A stretch of 64,000 nt of DNA from positions 365 through 64,364 of the forward strand of contig NZ_LMDM01000023.1 in NCBI RefSeq assembly GCF_001425825.1, read 5' to 3'. The position numbers were made by a program, and so were the translations under genes. The stretch comes from Rhizobacter sp. Root1238 (lineage in GTDB: Bacteria; Pseudomonadota; Gammaproteobacteria; Burkholderiales; Burkholderiaceae_C). The notes beneath the pieces were generated by a model. It was given only the letters and a program-made list of their open reading frames with translations. It was not told where the DNA came from and ran no database searches. Of this stretch, positions 55,022 to 63,396 are shown piece after piece. Position 1 is the stretch's first letter. Each line of letters starts with the position of its first letter.

Positions 55022-55507
55022 CTATCCGACCTCTAGGACCGGCTTCGCACGCCGCTGCCGCTCCAGCATCCACAGCAGGTACGCCACGATCGCGACGTTC
55101 AGCAGCAGCGTCGCGACGCGCAGCGGGCTCACGCGCTGCAGCAGTTCGTAGAGCTCCACCGGCACATAGATCGCGCCACCTGCTGCACCGAGCCACGCGC
55201 CCCAGCGGTAGCCGTGCCACAGGCCATACGCTTCGGCCAGCCGCACGCCGGCATACAGCGCCGCCAGGCCGGCCAGCAGCCACAGCCGCGCATCGGTCAG
55301 CTGCGAACTGGCTTCGAGGAAGATGTGCGGGAAATGCCGGTCCGGGTCGAGGTGCAGCCCGGCGACCAGCGCTTCGGCCAGGTGCCGCACGTCGCGGTGC
55401 AGCAGCGACAGCAGCCCGAAGCCGCCGGCCAGCACCGCCAGGCCCTTGATCGCCTCGAACAGCGCGACCAGCTGCATCGTGCGCGGCGGGTGAGGGCGGG
55501 TCGTCAT
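55022..55507 (-). CDS. DUF2127 family membrane protein
   Basis: A 161-residue integral membrane protein: LVALFEAIKGLAVLAGGFGL, LVAGLHLDPDRHFPHIFLE, ALYAGVRLAEAYGLWHGYRW and VPVELYELLQRVSPLRVATL. These strings fit DUF2127, four helices, function unknown. The start overlaps the ferredoxin stop by ATGA, so it is the last gene of the dbpA unit. Confidence 0.9.
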   Translation of the reverse strand: MTTRPHPPRTMQLVALFEAIKGLAVLAGGFGLLSLLHRDVRHLAEALVAGLHLDPDRHFPHIFLEASSQLTDARLWLLAGLAALYAGVRLAEAYGLWHGYRWGAWLGAAGGAIYVPVELYELLQRVSPLRVATLLLNVAIVAYLLWMLERQRRAKPVLEVG

Positions 55508-55833
55508 GCGGTCAGCGGCCGCGCGGCGGGCGCGTCGATCACGACATCGCTGCGCGGCTGCGCGACGCACGGCAGGATGAAGCCTTCGGCTTTCTCGTCG
55601 GCGCTCAGACCCGGCCACTCGATCGGGTAGGCGATGCGGCCGCTGACGAGCTTGCACAGGCAGGCGCGGCAGGTGCCGTTGCGGCATGAACTCGGCAGCC
55701 GCACGCCGGCCAGTTGCGCCGACTTCACGAGGCCCTGCGTCGCCGGCGCCGCAAAGCGGAAGCCGCCCGGTTCGACGAGCGCCTCGAACGGCCCGGCAGC
55801 CAGCGGTGCGGCGCTGTCGTCGCCTCCGCTCAT
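55504..55833 (-). CDS. [2Fe-2S] ferredoxin
   Basis: A 109-residue plant-type ferredoxin domain: RLPSSCRNGTCRACLCKLVSG gives C-x4-C-x2-C, and FILPCVAQP gives the fourth cysteine about 30 residues on. It carries one [2Fe-2S] cluster for electron transfer to an unknown partner. The start overlaps the dbpA stop as ATGA and its stop overlaps the DUF2127 start. No oxygenase or reductase gene is next to it. Confidence 0.93.
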   Translation of the reverse strand: MSGGDDSAAPLAAGPFEALVEPGGFRFAAPATQGLVKSAQLAGVRLPSSCRNGTCRACLCKLVSGRIAYPIEWPGLSADEKAEGFILPCVAQPRSDVVIDAPAARPLTA

Positions 55834-57248
55834 TCGGCGGCGGCCTCGTCCAGGAAGCGCACCTTCACCTTGCGGCCCTTCAGCTTGCCGCTGTTCAGCC
55901 GCTGCAGCGCCTGCTTGGCGATCGCCCGATCGACGGCCACGTAGGTCGAGAACTCGCCGACCTGGATCTTGCCGACCTGCGCCGCGGTGAAGCCGGCCTC
56001 GCCGGTCAACGCGCCCAGCACGTCGCCGGGGCGGATCTTGTCCTTGCGCCCGCCGAGGATCTGCAGCGTGCGCATCGCCGCGGTCAGCGGGCCACCGCCG
56101 CTCGGCGTCAGCTCGCTCAGCGGGTGCCATTCGGATTCGCGCCCCTGCACCTTCTCGATGGTGCCGACGCGGCCCATCTCGTCCAGGCTGGCGAGGCTGA
56201 ACGCCCAGCCTTCGTCGTCGCCGCGGCCGGTGCGGCCGATGCGGTGCGTGTGCACCTCGGGGTCGGGTGTGATGTCGACGTTGATCACCGCTTCGAGCTG
56301 CGCGATGTCGAGCCCGCGGGCCGCCACGTCGGTGGCGACCAGCACCGGGCAGCTGCGGTTGGCGAACTGCACCAGCACCTGGTCGCGGTCGCGCTGCTCC
56401 AGGTCGCCGTGCAGTGCGAGTGCCTGCACGCCCTGCGCCTGCAGCACGTCGACCAGGTCGCGGCACTGCTGCTTGGTGTTGCAGAACGCGATCGTGCTGG
56501 CCGGGCGGAAGTGGTTCAGCAGCAGCCCGACGGCATGCAGCCGCTCGTCGTCGCGCACCTCGTAGAAGCGCTGGCGGATCTTCGCGGCGGCGTGCTGCTC
56601 GCCGAGCTTGACCTCGCGCGGCTCGCGCAGGAACTGCTGGCTCAGCTTCGCGATGCCTTCCGGGTAGGTGGCCGAGAACAGCAGCGTCTGGCGCTGCTTC
56701 GGGCAGCGCCTGGCGACCGCGACGATGTCGTCGAAGAAGCCCATGTCGAGCATGCGATCGGCCTCGTCGAGCACCAGCGTGTTCAGCGCGGCCAGCGACA
56801 GCGTCTCGCGCTCCAGGTGGTCGAGGATGCGGCCCGGTGTGCCGACGACGATGTGCGCGCCGTGCTCCAGGCTCGCGATCTGCGGGCGCATCGTCGCGCC
56901 GCCGCACAGCGTCAGCGTCTTCACGTTGTCTTCGGCTCGCGCCAGGCGGCGGATCTCCTGCGTGACCTGGTCGGCCAGCTCGCGCGTGGGGCACAGCACC
57001 AGCGCCTGCACGTCGAAGCGCTTCGCATCGAGCCGGGCCAGCAGCGCGAGCGCGAAGGCGGCGGTCTTGCCGCTGCCGGTCTTGGCTTGCGCGATCAGGT
57101 CGTGGCCGGCCAATGCGATCGGCAGGCTGGCCGCCTGGATCGGCGTCATCGTCTCGTAGCCGAGGCGGGACAGGTTCTCGAGGGTCGCGGCGGAAAGCGG
57201 CAGCTGGCTGAAGGCGGCTGAGGGCGAAGGCGGGGGCGCTTGGGTCAT
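55830..57248 (-). CDS. dbpA: ATP-dependent RNA helicase DbpA
   Basis: A DEAD-box helicase of 472 residues. Q motif at GYETMTPIQAASLPIAL, motif I AKTGSGKT, II DEAD in VLDEADRMLD, III SAT, IV AFCNTKQQC, V ATDVAARGLD, VI HRIGRTGR. A C-terminal RNA-binding DbpA domain (KIRPGDVLGALTGEAGF to GRKVKVRFL) recognises hairpin 92 of 23S rRNA in the family. Acts in 50S assembly. First gene of a three-gene overlapping unit. Confidence 0.96.
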   Translation of the reverse strand: MTQAPPPSPSAAFSQLPLSAATLENLSRLGYETMTPIQAASLPIALAGHDLIAQAKTGSGKTAAFALALLARLDAKRFDVQALVLCPTRELADQVTQEIRRLARAEDNVKTLTLCGGATMRPQIASLEHGAHIVVGTPGRILDHLERETLSLAALNTLVLDEADRMLDMGFFDDIVAVARRCPKQRQTLLFSATYPEGIAKLSQQFLREPREVKLGEQHAAAKIRQRFYEVRDDERLHAVGLLLNHFRPASTIAFCNTKQQCRDLVDVLQAQGVQALALHGDLEQRDRDQVLVQFANRSCPVLVATDVAARGLDIAQLEAVINVDITPDPEVHTHRIGRTGRGDDEGWAFSLASLDEMGRVGTIEKVQGRESEWHPLSELTPSGGGPLTAAMRTLQILGGRKDKIRPGDVLGALTGEAGFTAAQVGKIQVGEFSTYVAVDRAIAKQALQRLNSGKLKGRKVKVRFLDEAAAE

Positions 57249-57282
57249 GGCGCGGATTATCTGCGCGCCCTCCGGTGGCCGC

Positions 57283-58719
57283 TCAGCGCGCGGCGGCGCG
57301 TGCCAGCGCCTGGCTCGCGACCGCCCCCACGGACAGCCGCTGCGTGAGGTAGTCGGCCAGCCGCACGTGCTGGCTGAACACGACGTTGAAGCGCAGGTGC
57401 GGGTCGCCGGCGTTGTCGGCCATGAAGGTGGCGCCGCGCGCCAGCAGGATGCCGTTGCGGTAGGCGTCCTTCACCAGCTCGTCGATGTCGATGCCGTGCG
57501 GCACCGCCCCCCACAGGAACAGGCCGCCTTCGCCGGGGTGGTCGAGCAGCACGCCGGCCTGGCGCAGCTGGCGCGTGGCCAGACCGCGCGCGGTGCCGAG
57601 CTTCTGCTGCAGCCGGTCGATGTGCTTGCGGAAGCGGCCGGTCGACAGCAGCTCGAGCAGCACGTATTCGTTCAGCGACGCGGTGGTCAGCACCGACAGG
57701 ATCTTCTCGCGCAGCAGCGGCTTCAGCCACTGTGGCTCGGCCGCGATGTAGCCCAGGCGCAGCGCCGGGCTCAGCGCCTTGCAGAAGCTGGAGTAGTAGA
57801 TGACGTTGCGCAGCTCCGACAGCTGCGCGAGGCGCGTCGGGTGGCCGGGGTGGAAGTGGCTTTGCACGTCGTCCTCGGCGACCAGGAAGCCGTGGCGGTC
57901 GGCCAGCCCGAGGATGCGGTGCAGGTTGGCGGCGCTGCTGCTCCAGCCGGTCGGGTTGTGCAGCACGCTCTGCACGAAGAACAGGCGCGGCCGGTGCGCG
58001 GTGCAGGCGGCTTCGATCTGCGCCAGGTCGGGCCCGTCGTGGCGCCGCGTGATCGGCACGATGCGCACGCCCATCTGCCGCAGCCGGTCGAACAGCAGGT
58101 GGTAGCCGGGGTTGTCGACCATCACCGCGTCGCCCGGCTGCAGGAAGCTGCGGCAGATCAGGTCGATCGCATGCGTGCCGCCGTAGGTGGTGAGGATGCG
58201 GTTGGCATCGGCGGCGATGCCCTGGCCGCGCATCAGCGTCGCGATGCGCTCGCGCAACTCGGGCAGCCCCTGCGGCGGGCAGCGCGCCGCCATGCCGCCG
58301 TTGGCGCGTGCCAGCCCACGCTGCACGACGGTGGCGGGGATCGCGTCCTCGAGCCACGAGACCGGCAACGAACCGGCGCTGACCGGCAGCAGCCCGGCGC
58401 GCTGGTCGTGGGCCTGCTGCACGAGCCAGACGGCGTCCTGTTCTTCGCCGGCTTCGAGCAGCGCCTCGAGGGCGGGCGGGGCCGCGGTCTCGCAGACGAA
58501 GAAGCCGGCGGTGCCGCGCGATTCGACGACGGCCGACGCCACCAGCCGGTCGTAGGCGGTGACGACGGTGTTCGGGCTCACGCCCAGCTGCCGCGCCAGC
58601 GTGCGGATCGACGGCAGCTTGGCGCCGGCCGACAGGCGAGCGCCGTCGACCAGTGCGCGCAGGCGGGTCTCGATCTGGTCGGCGAGCGGAACGGGAGAGT
58701 CGCGGTCGAGGGAGAACAC
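57283..58719 (-). CDS. MocR-type GntR/aminotransferase transcription regulator
   Basis: A 478-residue protein with an N-terminal winged helix (PLADQIETRLRALVDG, KLPSIRTLARQLGVSPNTVV) and a PLP-dependent aminotransferase-like domain (YGGTHAIDLICRSFLQPGD, DNPGYHL, SVLHNPTG, YYSSFCKALSPALRLGYIA with the PLP lysine). The start is GTG 58719 with AAGGA five bases upstream; longer frames are Cys/Trp-rich nonsense. The adjacent LysE gene is a plausible target, since such regulators often control exporters of amines or amino acids. Confidence 0.93.
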   Translation of the reverse strand: MFSLDRDSPVPLADQIETRLRALVDGARLSAGAKLPSIRTLARQLGVSPNTVVTAYDRLVASAVVESRGTAGFFVCETAAPPALEALLEAGEEQDAVWLVQQAHDQRAGLLPVSAGSLPVSWLEDAIPATVVQRGLARANGGMAARCPPQGLPELRERIATLMRGQGIAADANRILTTYGGTHAIDLICRSFLQPGDAVMVDNPGYHLLFDRLRQMGVRIVPITRRHDGPDLAQIEAACTAHRPRLFFVQSVLHNPTGWSSSAANLHRILGLADRHGFLVAEDDVQSHFHPGHPTRLAQLSELRNVIYYSSFCKALSPALRLGYIAAEPQWLKPLLREKILSVLTTASLNEYVLLELLSTGRFRKHIDRLQQKLGTARGLATRQLRQAGVLLDHPGEGGLFLWGAVPHGIDIDELVKDAYRNGILLARGATFMADNAGDPHLRFNVVFSQHVRLADYLTQRLSVGAVASQALARAAAR

Positions 58720-58747
58720 GGGCGTCCTTGGGGGTCCAGCGGGTTGT

Positions 58748-59335
58748 TCAGCGCGCCAGCAGCAGCACGGCCAGCACCGCCAGCGATCCCGCCATGATGG
58801 CATTGAACGCCTCGCGCCAGCCGGGGCGCACCAGCACGCGGCGCAGCCCGGCGCCGAACAGCGTCCACAGCGAGATGCAGGGGAAGTTGGTCGCCAGCGT
58901 GACCGCCAGCACCAGCAGCGCGGCCACGCCGGTCGGCATGCCGGTGGGCATGAACACCGTCGCGACGGTGAGCGACTTGAGCCAGGTCTTCGGGTTGACG
59001 AACTGGAATGCGGCCGCCTCGAAGAAGCCGACCGGCTTCGCGAGTTCGGTGCCGAACACCACCGGCGTGGTCAGCTTCCAGGCCATCCACAGCAGGAACA
59101 GCGCGCCGGCGATGCGCAAGGCGTCGTGGATCGCCGGATGGTCTGCGAGCAGCGTGCCCAGGCCCATGCAGGTCAACCATGTCTGCACGCCGCCGCCGAG
59201 GCTGACGCCCAGCAGGTGCGGCAGGCTGCGCCGGTAGCCGAAGTTCGCACCCGAGGTGGTCAGCAGGATGTTGTTCGGGCCGGGCGTCGCCGACATCAGC
59301 AGCGAGTAGCTCAGCAATGGCAGCAGGTCGTTCAT
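58748..59335 (-). CDS. LysE family amino-acid exporter
   Basis: A 195-residue membrane protein of the LysE/RhtB superfamily: MSATPGPNNILLTTSGANFG at the N terminus with the canonical PGP-N motif, then FLLWMAWKLTTP, FQFVNPKTWLKSL, and a C-terminal hydrophobic helix. AAGGAG precedes the ATG. It lies 28 bases before the MocR-type regulator, in the same unit. Substrate probably a neutral or basic amino acid. Confidence 0.93.
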   Translation of the reverse strand: MNDLLPLLSYSLLMSATPGPNNILLTTSGANFGYRRSLPHLLGVSLGGGVQTWLTCMGLGTLLADHPAIHDALRIAGALFLLWMAWKLTTPVVFGTELAKPVGFFEAAAFQFVNPKTWLKSLTVATVFMPTGMPTGVAALLVLAVTLATNFPCISLWTLFGAGLRRVLVRPGWREAFNAIMAGSLAVLAVLLLAR

Positions 59336-59505
59336 CGGGTCTCCTTCAGGGTGGAGACGAGCTTAGGAACGGCGCCGCGGCGCGTGAAGCTACAGGCATG
59401 GAGGTGTGCCGGGGCACTGTATCAATCGGCGCGGGCGCACAGTTTCAGCGCGCGGCGGCTGGGCTACGCTGGTGCATCCCTTTCACGCCTTCACGGATGC
59501 CGACG

Positions 59506-60471
59506 ATGGACCTGCCGATCTCCTACCGCGATGTCGACATCGCTGCCGCCCACCTCGCGGGCGTGGCGCACCGCACGCCGGTCGCCACGTCGCGCACCGC
59601 CGACCAGCGCACCGGCGCGCAGGTGTTCTTCAAGTGCGAGAACCTTCAGCGCATGGGCGCGTTCAAGTTCCGCGGGGCGTACAACGCGCTGGTGCAGCTG
59701 GATGCGGACCAGCGCCGCCGCGGCGTGATCGCCTGGTCGTCGGGCAACCATGGCCAGGCGATCGCGCTGTGCGCCGGGCTGCTGGGCCTGCCGGCGGTGG
59801 TCGTGATGCCGCAGGATGCGCCGGCGCTCAAGATCGCCGCGACGCGCGGCTATGGCGCCGAGGTCGTGCTGTACGACCGCTACCGCGACGACCGCGAAGC
59901 GATCGGCCAGCAGCTCGCCACCGAGCGCGGGCTGACGTTGATCCCGCCGTACGACCACCGGCTGGTGATGGCGGGGCAGGGCACGGCGACCAAGGAGCTG
60001 ATCGAAGAGGTCGGGCCGCTCGACGCGCTGTTCGTCTGCACCGGCGGCGGCGGGCTGTTGAGCGGCAGCGCCACGGCGGCCAACCACCTGTCGCCCGACT
60101 GTGCGGTGTACGGCGTCGAGCCGGAGGCGGGCAACGACGTGCAGCAATCCTTCCGCCGTGGCGAGCGGGTCGGCATCCCGATGCCGAAAACCATTGCCGA
60201 TGCCGCGCAGACGCAGATGGTGGGCGCGCTGACCTTCCCGGTGATCCAGCACCGCGTGCGCGACATCCTGACCGTCAGCGACGCGCAGCTGGCGCGCACG
60301 ATGCGCTTCTTCGGAGAGCGGATGAAGCTGGTCGTCGAGCCGACCGGCTGCCTGGGCGCGGCGGCGGTGCTCGAGGGCGTGCTGCCGCTGGCAGGCAAGC
60401 GCGTGGGCGTGATCCTGAGCGGCGGCAACATCGACCTCGGCCGGTATGGCGAACTGGTGGCCGCCGCATGA
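59506..60471 (+). CDS. PLP-dependent threonine/serine dehydratase-like enzyme
   Basis: Fold type II PLP enzyme of 321 residues without a regulatory ACT domain. PLP lysine in MGAFKFRGAYNA, phosphate-binding glycine loop CTGGGGLLSG, SSGNHGQA, and the C-terminal LSGGNID. The closest families are threo-3-hydroxyaspartate ammonia-lyase, serine racemase and catabolic threonine dehydratase, which cannot be told apart by eye. Overlaps the GFA gene by ATGA and is divergent from the LysE gene. Confidence 0.9.
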   Translation: MDLPISYRDVDIAAAHLAGVAHRTPVATSRTADQRTGAQVFFKCENLQRMGAFKFRGAYNALVQLDADQRRRGVIAWSSGNHGQAIALCAGLLGLPAVVVMPQDAPALKIAATRGYGAEVVLYDRYRDDREAIGQQLATERGLTLIPPYDHRLVMAGQGTATKELIEEVGPLDALFVCTGGGGLLSGSATAANHLSPDCAVYGVEPEAGNDVQQSFRRGERVGIPMPKTIADAAQTQMVGALTFPVIQHRVRDILTVSDAQLARTMRFFGERMKLVVEPTGCLGAAAVLEGVLPLAGKRVGVILSGGNIDLGRYGELVAAA

Positions 60472-60827
60472 GCCGGCCTTTGCAGACCTGGCAGGGCAGT
60501 TGCCATTGCGGGGCGGTGCGCTTCGCGATCGACACCGATTTTCCCGAGCTGACGACTTGCGACTGTTCGATCTGCCGGCGCAAGAACGCGCTGATGGTGA
60601 AGGTGCACGAGAGCCGCTTCAGGCTGCTCGCGGGCGAGGCTGCGCTGACCGAGTACCGGTTCCACACCCGCACCGCGCGGCATTTCTTCTGCAGCACCTG
60701 CGGCATCTACCCGTTCCACCGCAAGCGCGTGACGCCGGATTTCGTCGGCGTCAACGTCTTCTGCCTGGAGGGATTCGATCCGGCCGGCATCCCGGTGCGG
60801 GCGACGGTTGGCGCGGCGATGGTTTGA
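60468..60827 (+). CDS. GFA/CENP-V-type zinc protein
   Basis: A 119-residue protein with the zinc cysteines of the glutathione-dependent formaldehyde-activating fold: GSCHCGAVRF, TCDCSICRRKNAL, FFCSTCGIYPFHRKR. Members bind zinc and sometimes glutathione. Its start overlaps the stop of the dehydratase-like gene, so the two are translated together. Specific role unknown. Confidence 0.93.
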   Translation: MSRPLQTWQGSCHCGAVRFAIDTDFPELTTCDCSICRRKNALMVKVHESRFRLLAGEAALTEYRFHTRTARHFFCSTCGIYPFHRKRVTPDFVGVNVFCLEGFDPAGIPVRATVGAAMV

Positions 60828-60881
60828 AATGGCTCAAGTCGGCGGCCGCCCTGCCGATATCGCGGGCAGCGAGGTCCTGCC

Positions 60882-61181
60882 ATGTCCAACACCTTTTCCA
60901 TCGGCCTGTCGGGCCTGAATGCTGCCCAGCTCCGGCTCGACAGCGCCGCCCACAACATCGCCAACACGCAGACCGCGGGGTTTCGACGCCAGCAGGTCGT
61001 CCAGCAGGCGCGGCCTGAAGGTGGCGTGCAAGCCGACATCGCACCGCCCGCCGAATCCGGTGGCTCGCTGGAAGCCGACATCGTCGACCAGATGTCCGCC
61101 GCCTACAGCTACAAGGCCAACCTGCGCACCTTGCAGGTGCAGGACGAGGTGCTGGGGTCATTGTTGGACGCCACGGCGTAA
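60882..61181 (+). CDS. Stand-alone flagellar basal-body rod-like protein
   Basis: A 99-residue protein that joins the N-terminal rod motif (GLSGLNAAQLRLDSAAHNIA, then NTQTAGFRRQ) to the C-terminal rod motif (MSAAYSYKANLRTLQVQDEV) with a short linker. It has the ends of FlgB/FlgC/FlgG proteins but is shorter than any of them. No flagellar gene is near. It may be an axial-type component expressed apart or a relic under other use. Confidence 0.8.
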   Translation: MSNTFSIGLSGLNAAQLRLDSAAHNIANTQTAGFRRQQVVQQARPEGGVQADIAPPAESGGSLEADIVDQMSAAYSYKANLRTLQVQDEVLGSLLDATA

Positions 61182-61329
61182 CGTGACGACATATTTCAAC
61201 AGCTTCCGTTTTCCTTTCTTAACGTCAACCAAACGTGACGATCTCCCGTTGTGGACACAAGCCGGGCGACAGCCGGGCCAGCTTCAGGAAGTCGGGCAGA
61301 ACGACTTCCATCCAATCCGGGATACCACC

Positions 61330-61509
61330 ATGACCAAGTCTCTGATCGTTGCCGCCGTTCTGTCCGCCTTCGCCGTGGGCTCGTTCGCTCAAGCCGCCTC
61401 GTCGGCCGATGCCGCTTCGGCACCCGCCAAGAAGGCCGCCCACAAGAAGCACCACAAGGCTGACAAGAAGGCCGAAGCCGCTGCACCGGCTGCTTCCGCC
61501 GCCAAGTGA
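61330..61509 (+). CDS. Small exported Ala/Lys/His-rich protein
   Basis: A 59-residue frame: MTKSLIVAAVLSAFAVGSFA signal, then a mature part made almost only of Ala, Lys, His, Ser and Asp (KKAAHKKHHKADKKAEAA). No fold is expected. Similar short Ala/Lys-rich periplasmic proteins occur in Burkholderiales. A strong terminator follows 21 bases on. Confidence 0.7.
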   Translation: MTKSLIVAAVLSAFAVGSFAQAASSADAASAPAKKAAHKKHHKADKKAEAAAPAASAAK

Positions 61510-61530
61510 TCAGCCTCGGCTGAAACAGGA

Positions 61531-61555
61531 AAGCCGGGCTCGCCCGGCTTTTTTT
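61531..61555 (+). terminator. Rho-independent terminator
   Basis: Stem AAGCCGGGC/GCCCGGCTT with a two-base loop followed by seven T residues; ends the transcript of the Ala/Lys-rich protein gene. Confidence 0.9.
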
Positions 61556-61819
61556 CGCCTGGCCATCCATGACTTCCGTCGCAGCGCACGTCGACCCGCC
61601 GTGGCGGCTCAAGCTGAAGGCGAAGGGTTGTCAGGCAATGCCGGGTGCCCCTGTCGGATGAACCCGCCACGCTGACACAGGGATTGGAGTTTTTCTGACC
61701 CCCTGCAACGAGGGGCCCCGACAGCGGAGTCGACAGGCAGCGCCTAAATTTGATCCATCGAGTTTGGGCTTATTGAGGTCGACGACCGATCCCAGGCAAG
61801 GTGCTCTTCGGAGGCTGAC
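61556..61819 (+). other. Region upstream of the 69-residue protein gene
   Basis: No gene seen. It contains a GCAACGAGGGGCCCCGACAG-type GC block and the promoter-like block at 61731-61760 that resembles 50616-50641. CGGAGGCTG just before 61820 is the ribosome binding site. Confidence 0.45.
61731..61760 (+). promoter_or_regulatory. Promoter-like motif before the 69-residue protein gene
   Basis: CGACAGGCAGCGCCTAAATT continued by TGATCC closely matches the block at 50616-50641 upstream of a BON lipoprotein gene. It lies about 60-89 bases before the start codon. Confidence 0.3.
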
Positions 61820-62029
61820 ATGAGCTCTACTTCACAAATCGCCCGCTACGAAATCCGGTTCCAGTCGCTGTTCAACGAAGGCCGTGCGCTGGCCTTTCCT
61901 TGCGATGCCGACGGGCATGTGCAGATGGACACCCTCAGCGACCGTGCCCGCACCAACTACCTGTATGCCCGAGCCGTCGTCGGTCGCGAGTACGCGACGC
62001 CGGCGGTGATGCGCAGCGACCTGCACTGA
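61820..62029 (+). CDS. Conserved small hypothetical protein
   Basis: A 69-residue cytosolic protein: MSSTSQIARYEIRFQSLFNE, then FPCDADGHVQMDTLSDRAR and NYLYARAVVGREYATPAV. GGAGG lies upstream of the ATG. I recall similar short proteins in Burkholderiales genomes, without function. Possibly stress-induced given the shared upstream motif with a BON gene. Confidence 0.75.
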   Translation: MSSTSQIARYEIRFQSLFNEGRALAFPCDADGHVQMDTLSDRARTNYLYARAVVGREYATPAVMRSDLH

Positions 62030-62073
62030 GGCCGCCGCGTGGCGCCTGTCGCCATCACCCACAGCCCAGATGA

Positions 62074-62508
62074 CTATTTGCCGGCGATGCCGAGCAACTC
62101 CACCTCGAACTGCAGTGTGGCATTCGGTGGAATGACACCCCCGGCGCCAGCCTCTCCGTAGGCGATGGCCGGCGGGCACACCAGCAGCGCCTTGCCGCCC
62201 ACCTTCATGCGCTGCACCCCTTCCGTCCAGCACTTGATCACCCGGTTCAGCGGGAATTCCGCCGGCTCCTTGCGGGCGTAGGAACTGTCGAACTCCTTGC
62301 CGTCGGCGAACGTCCCGCGGTAATGGACGCGGACACGATCCGTCGCCGCCGGGCTCGGCCCCGTCCCCTCCTTCAATGAGCGATACACGAGGCCGCTGGG
62401 CGTGACCAGCGCGCCCTGCTGCTTGGCCGCGCTGGCGGCCAGGTCGGCCTGTGCGCCGGCGGACAAGCTGATCAGGCAGGCCGCGAGGCCGATCAATGGT
62501 GTCTTCAA
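62074..62508 (-). CDS. FKBP-type peptidyl-prolyl isomerase, exported
   Basis: A 144-residue periplasmic isomerase: signal peptide (TTG start, LKTPLIGLAACLISLSAG) ending GAQAD, then one FKBP domain (VRVHYRGTFADGKEFDSSY, FPLNRVIKCWTEGVQRMKVG, LVCPPAIAYGEAGAGG, PPNATLQFEVELL). The domain keeps the residues lining the proline pocket. GGAG lies eight bases before the TTG at 62508. Predicted to assist folding of envelope proteins. Confidence 0.93.
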   Translation of the reverse strand: MKTPLIGLAACLISLSAGAQADLAASAAKQQGALVTPSGLVYRSLKEGTGPSPAATDRVRVHYRGTFADGKEFDSSYARKEPAEFPLNRVIKCWTEGVQRMKVGGKALLVCPPAIAYGEAGAGGVIPPNATLQFEVELLGIAGK

Positions 62509-62724
62509 ACCGTGACTCCCGAGGTCAATGTGGACGACCATCATCGCCGAAAGGCGGCAGCGGCCCGGAACATCGCTGCACTGAGAAGCACTTGGAACAC
62601 AGGCTTACGACTCGTGTTGGGTGGTGTCTTGTTCGAGGGAAGCTCAGAGAGTCCCTCTCTATAGGGTGGGTACGTGGCGATGTGCCACGCCACACAGGCG
62701 GTATCTCAACTGCCTGTTCTTACC

Positions 62725-63396
62725 ATGACGACAAGCACCCTTACCTTCAGCGTTTCACTCGCCGCGACGGCTGCTGACCTGCGTGACGTCTGCAGCGTCC
62801 GGGCTCACGCCTATGGTCACCACGTTCCGCAGATGCAGGAGACCTTGGCGGTGCCCGACGCCACCGACGGCCAGCGCGGCACGGCGATCCTGCTGTGCCG
62901 CGACAAGGCCACCGGCTCGGCCATCGGCACCGCGCGGATCCAGCGCAACGTGGTGGTACCGCTGCAGCTGGAAGGCAGCGTGATCCTGCCGCGGTGGCTG
63001 GCCGACGAGCCGCGCGCCGAACTGACCCGGCTGGCCGTGTTGCCGGGTGTCGATCCGCAGACCCGGCTGATGCTGATGAAGGCGGCCTACCTGTATTGCC
63101 TGGCGAGCCAGGTCCGCTGGATGGTGATCGGTGCGCGCAGCAATGCGCTGATCAGGATCTACCAGGGCCTGGGTTTCACGGACGTGCTGGGGGCCGATGA
63201 TCGCGTCCCGCTGGCCCATGCCGGCAACCTGCCGCATCGCATCCTGGCCTTCGACGTCACCGCCGCCGAACGGACCTGGCTGGCGTCAGGCCATGGGCTG
63301 TATCCGTTCATGATCGAGACGTTCCACCCGGACGTGCACCTGTTCCCGAGAGAATCCATGCCGCCTCTTCACGGGGAGGTTCGTCAGGCAGCGTGA
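62725..63396 (+). CDS. FeeM/acyl-homoserine-lactone-synthase-like acyltransferase
   Basis: A 223-residue GNAT-fold protein: LRDVCSVRAHAYGHHVPQM, then GTARIQRNV, ILPRWLADEPRAELTRLAVL, LYCLASQVRWMVIGARSNAL and YQGLGFTDVLGADD. The N-terminal R-x-H-x-Y and the later E-L-T-R-L-A segment are those of FeeM-type N-acyl amino acid synthases related to autoinducer synthases. It may acylate an amino acid from acyl-ACP. The final 89 bases overlap the convergent histidine kinase gene. Confidence 0.75.
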   Translation: MTTSTLTFSVSLAATAADLRDVCSVRAHAYGHHVPQMQETLAVPDATDGQRGTAILLCRDKATGSAIGTARIQRNVVVPLQLEGSVILPRWLADEPRAELTRLAVLPGVDPQTRLMLMKAAYLYCLASQVRWMVIGARSNALIRIYQGLGFTDVLGADDRVPLAHAGNLPHRILAFDVTAAERTWLASGHGLYPFMIETFHPDVHLFPRESMPPLHGEVRQAA

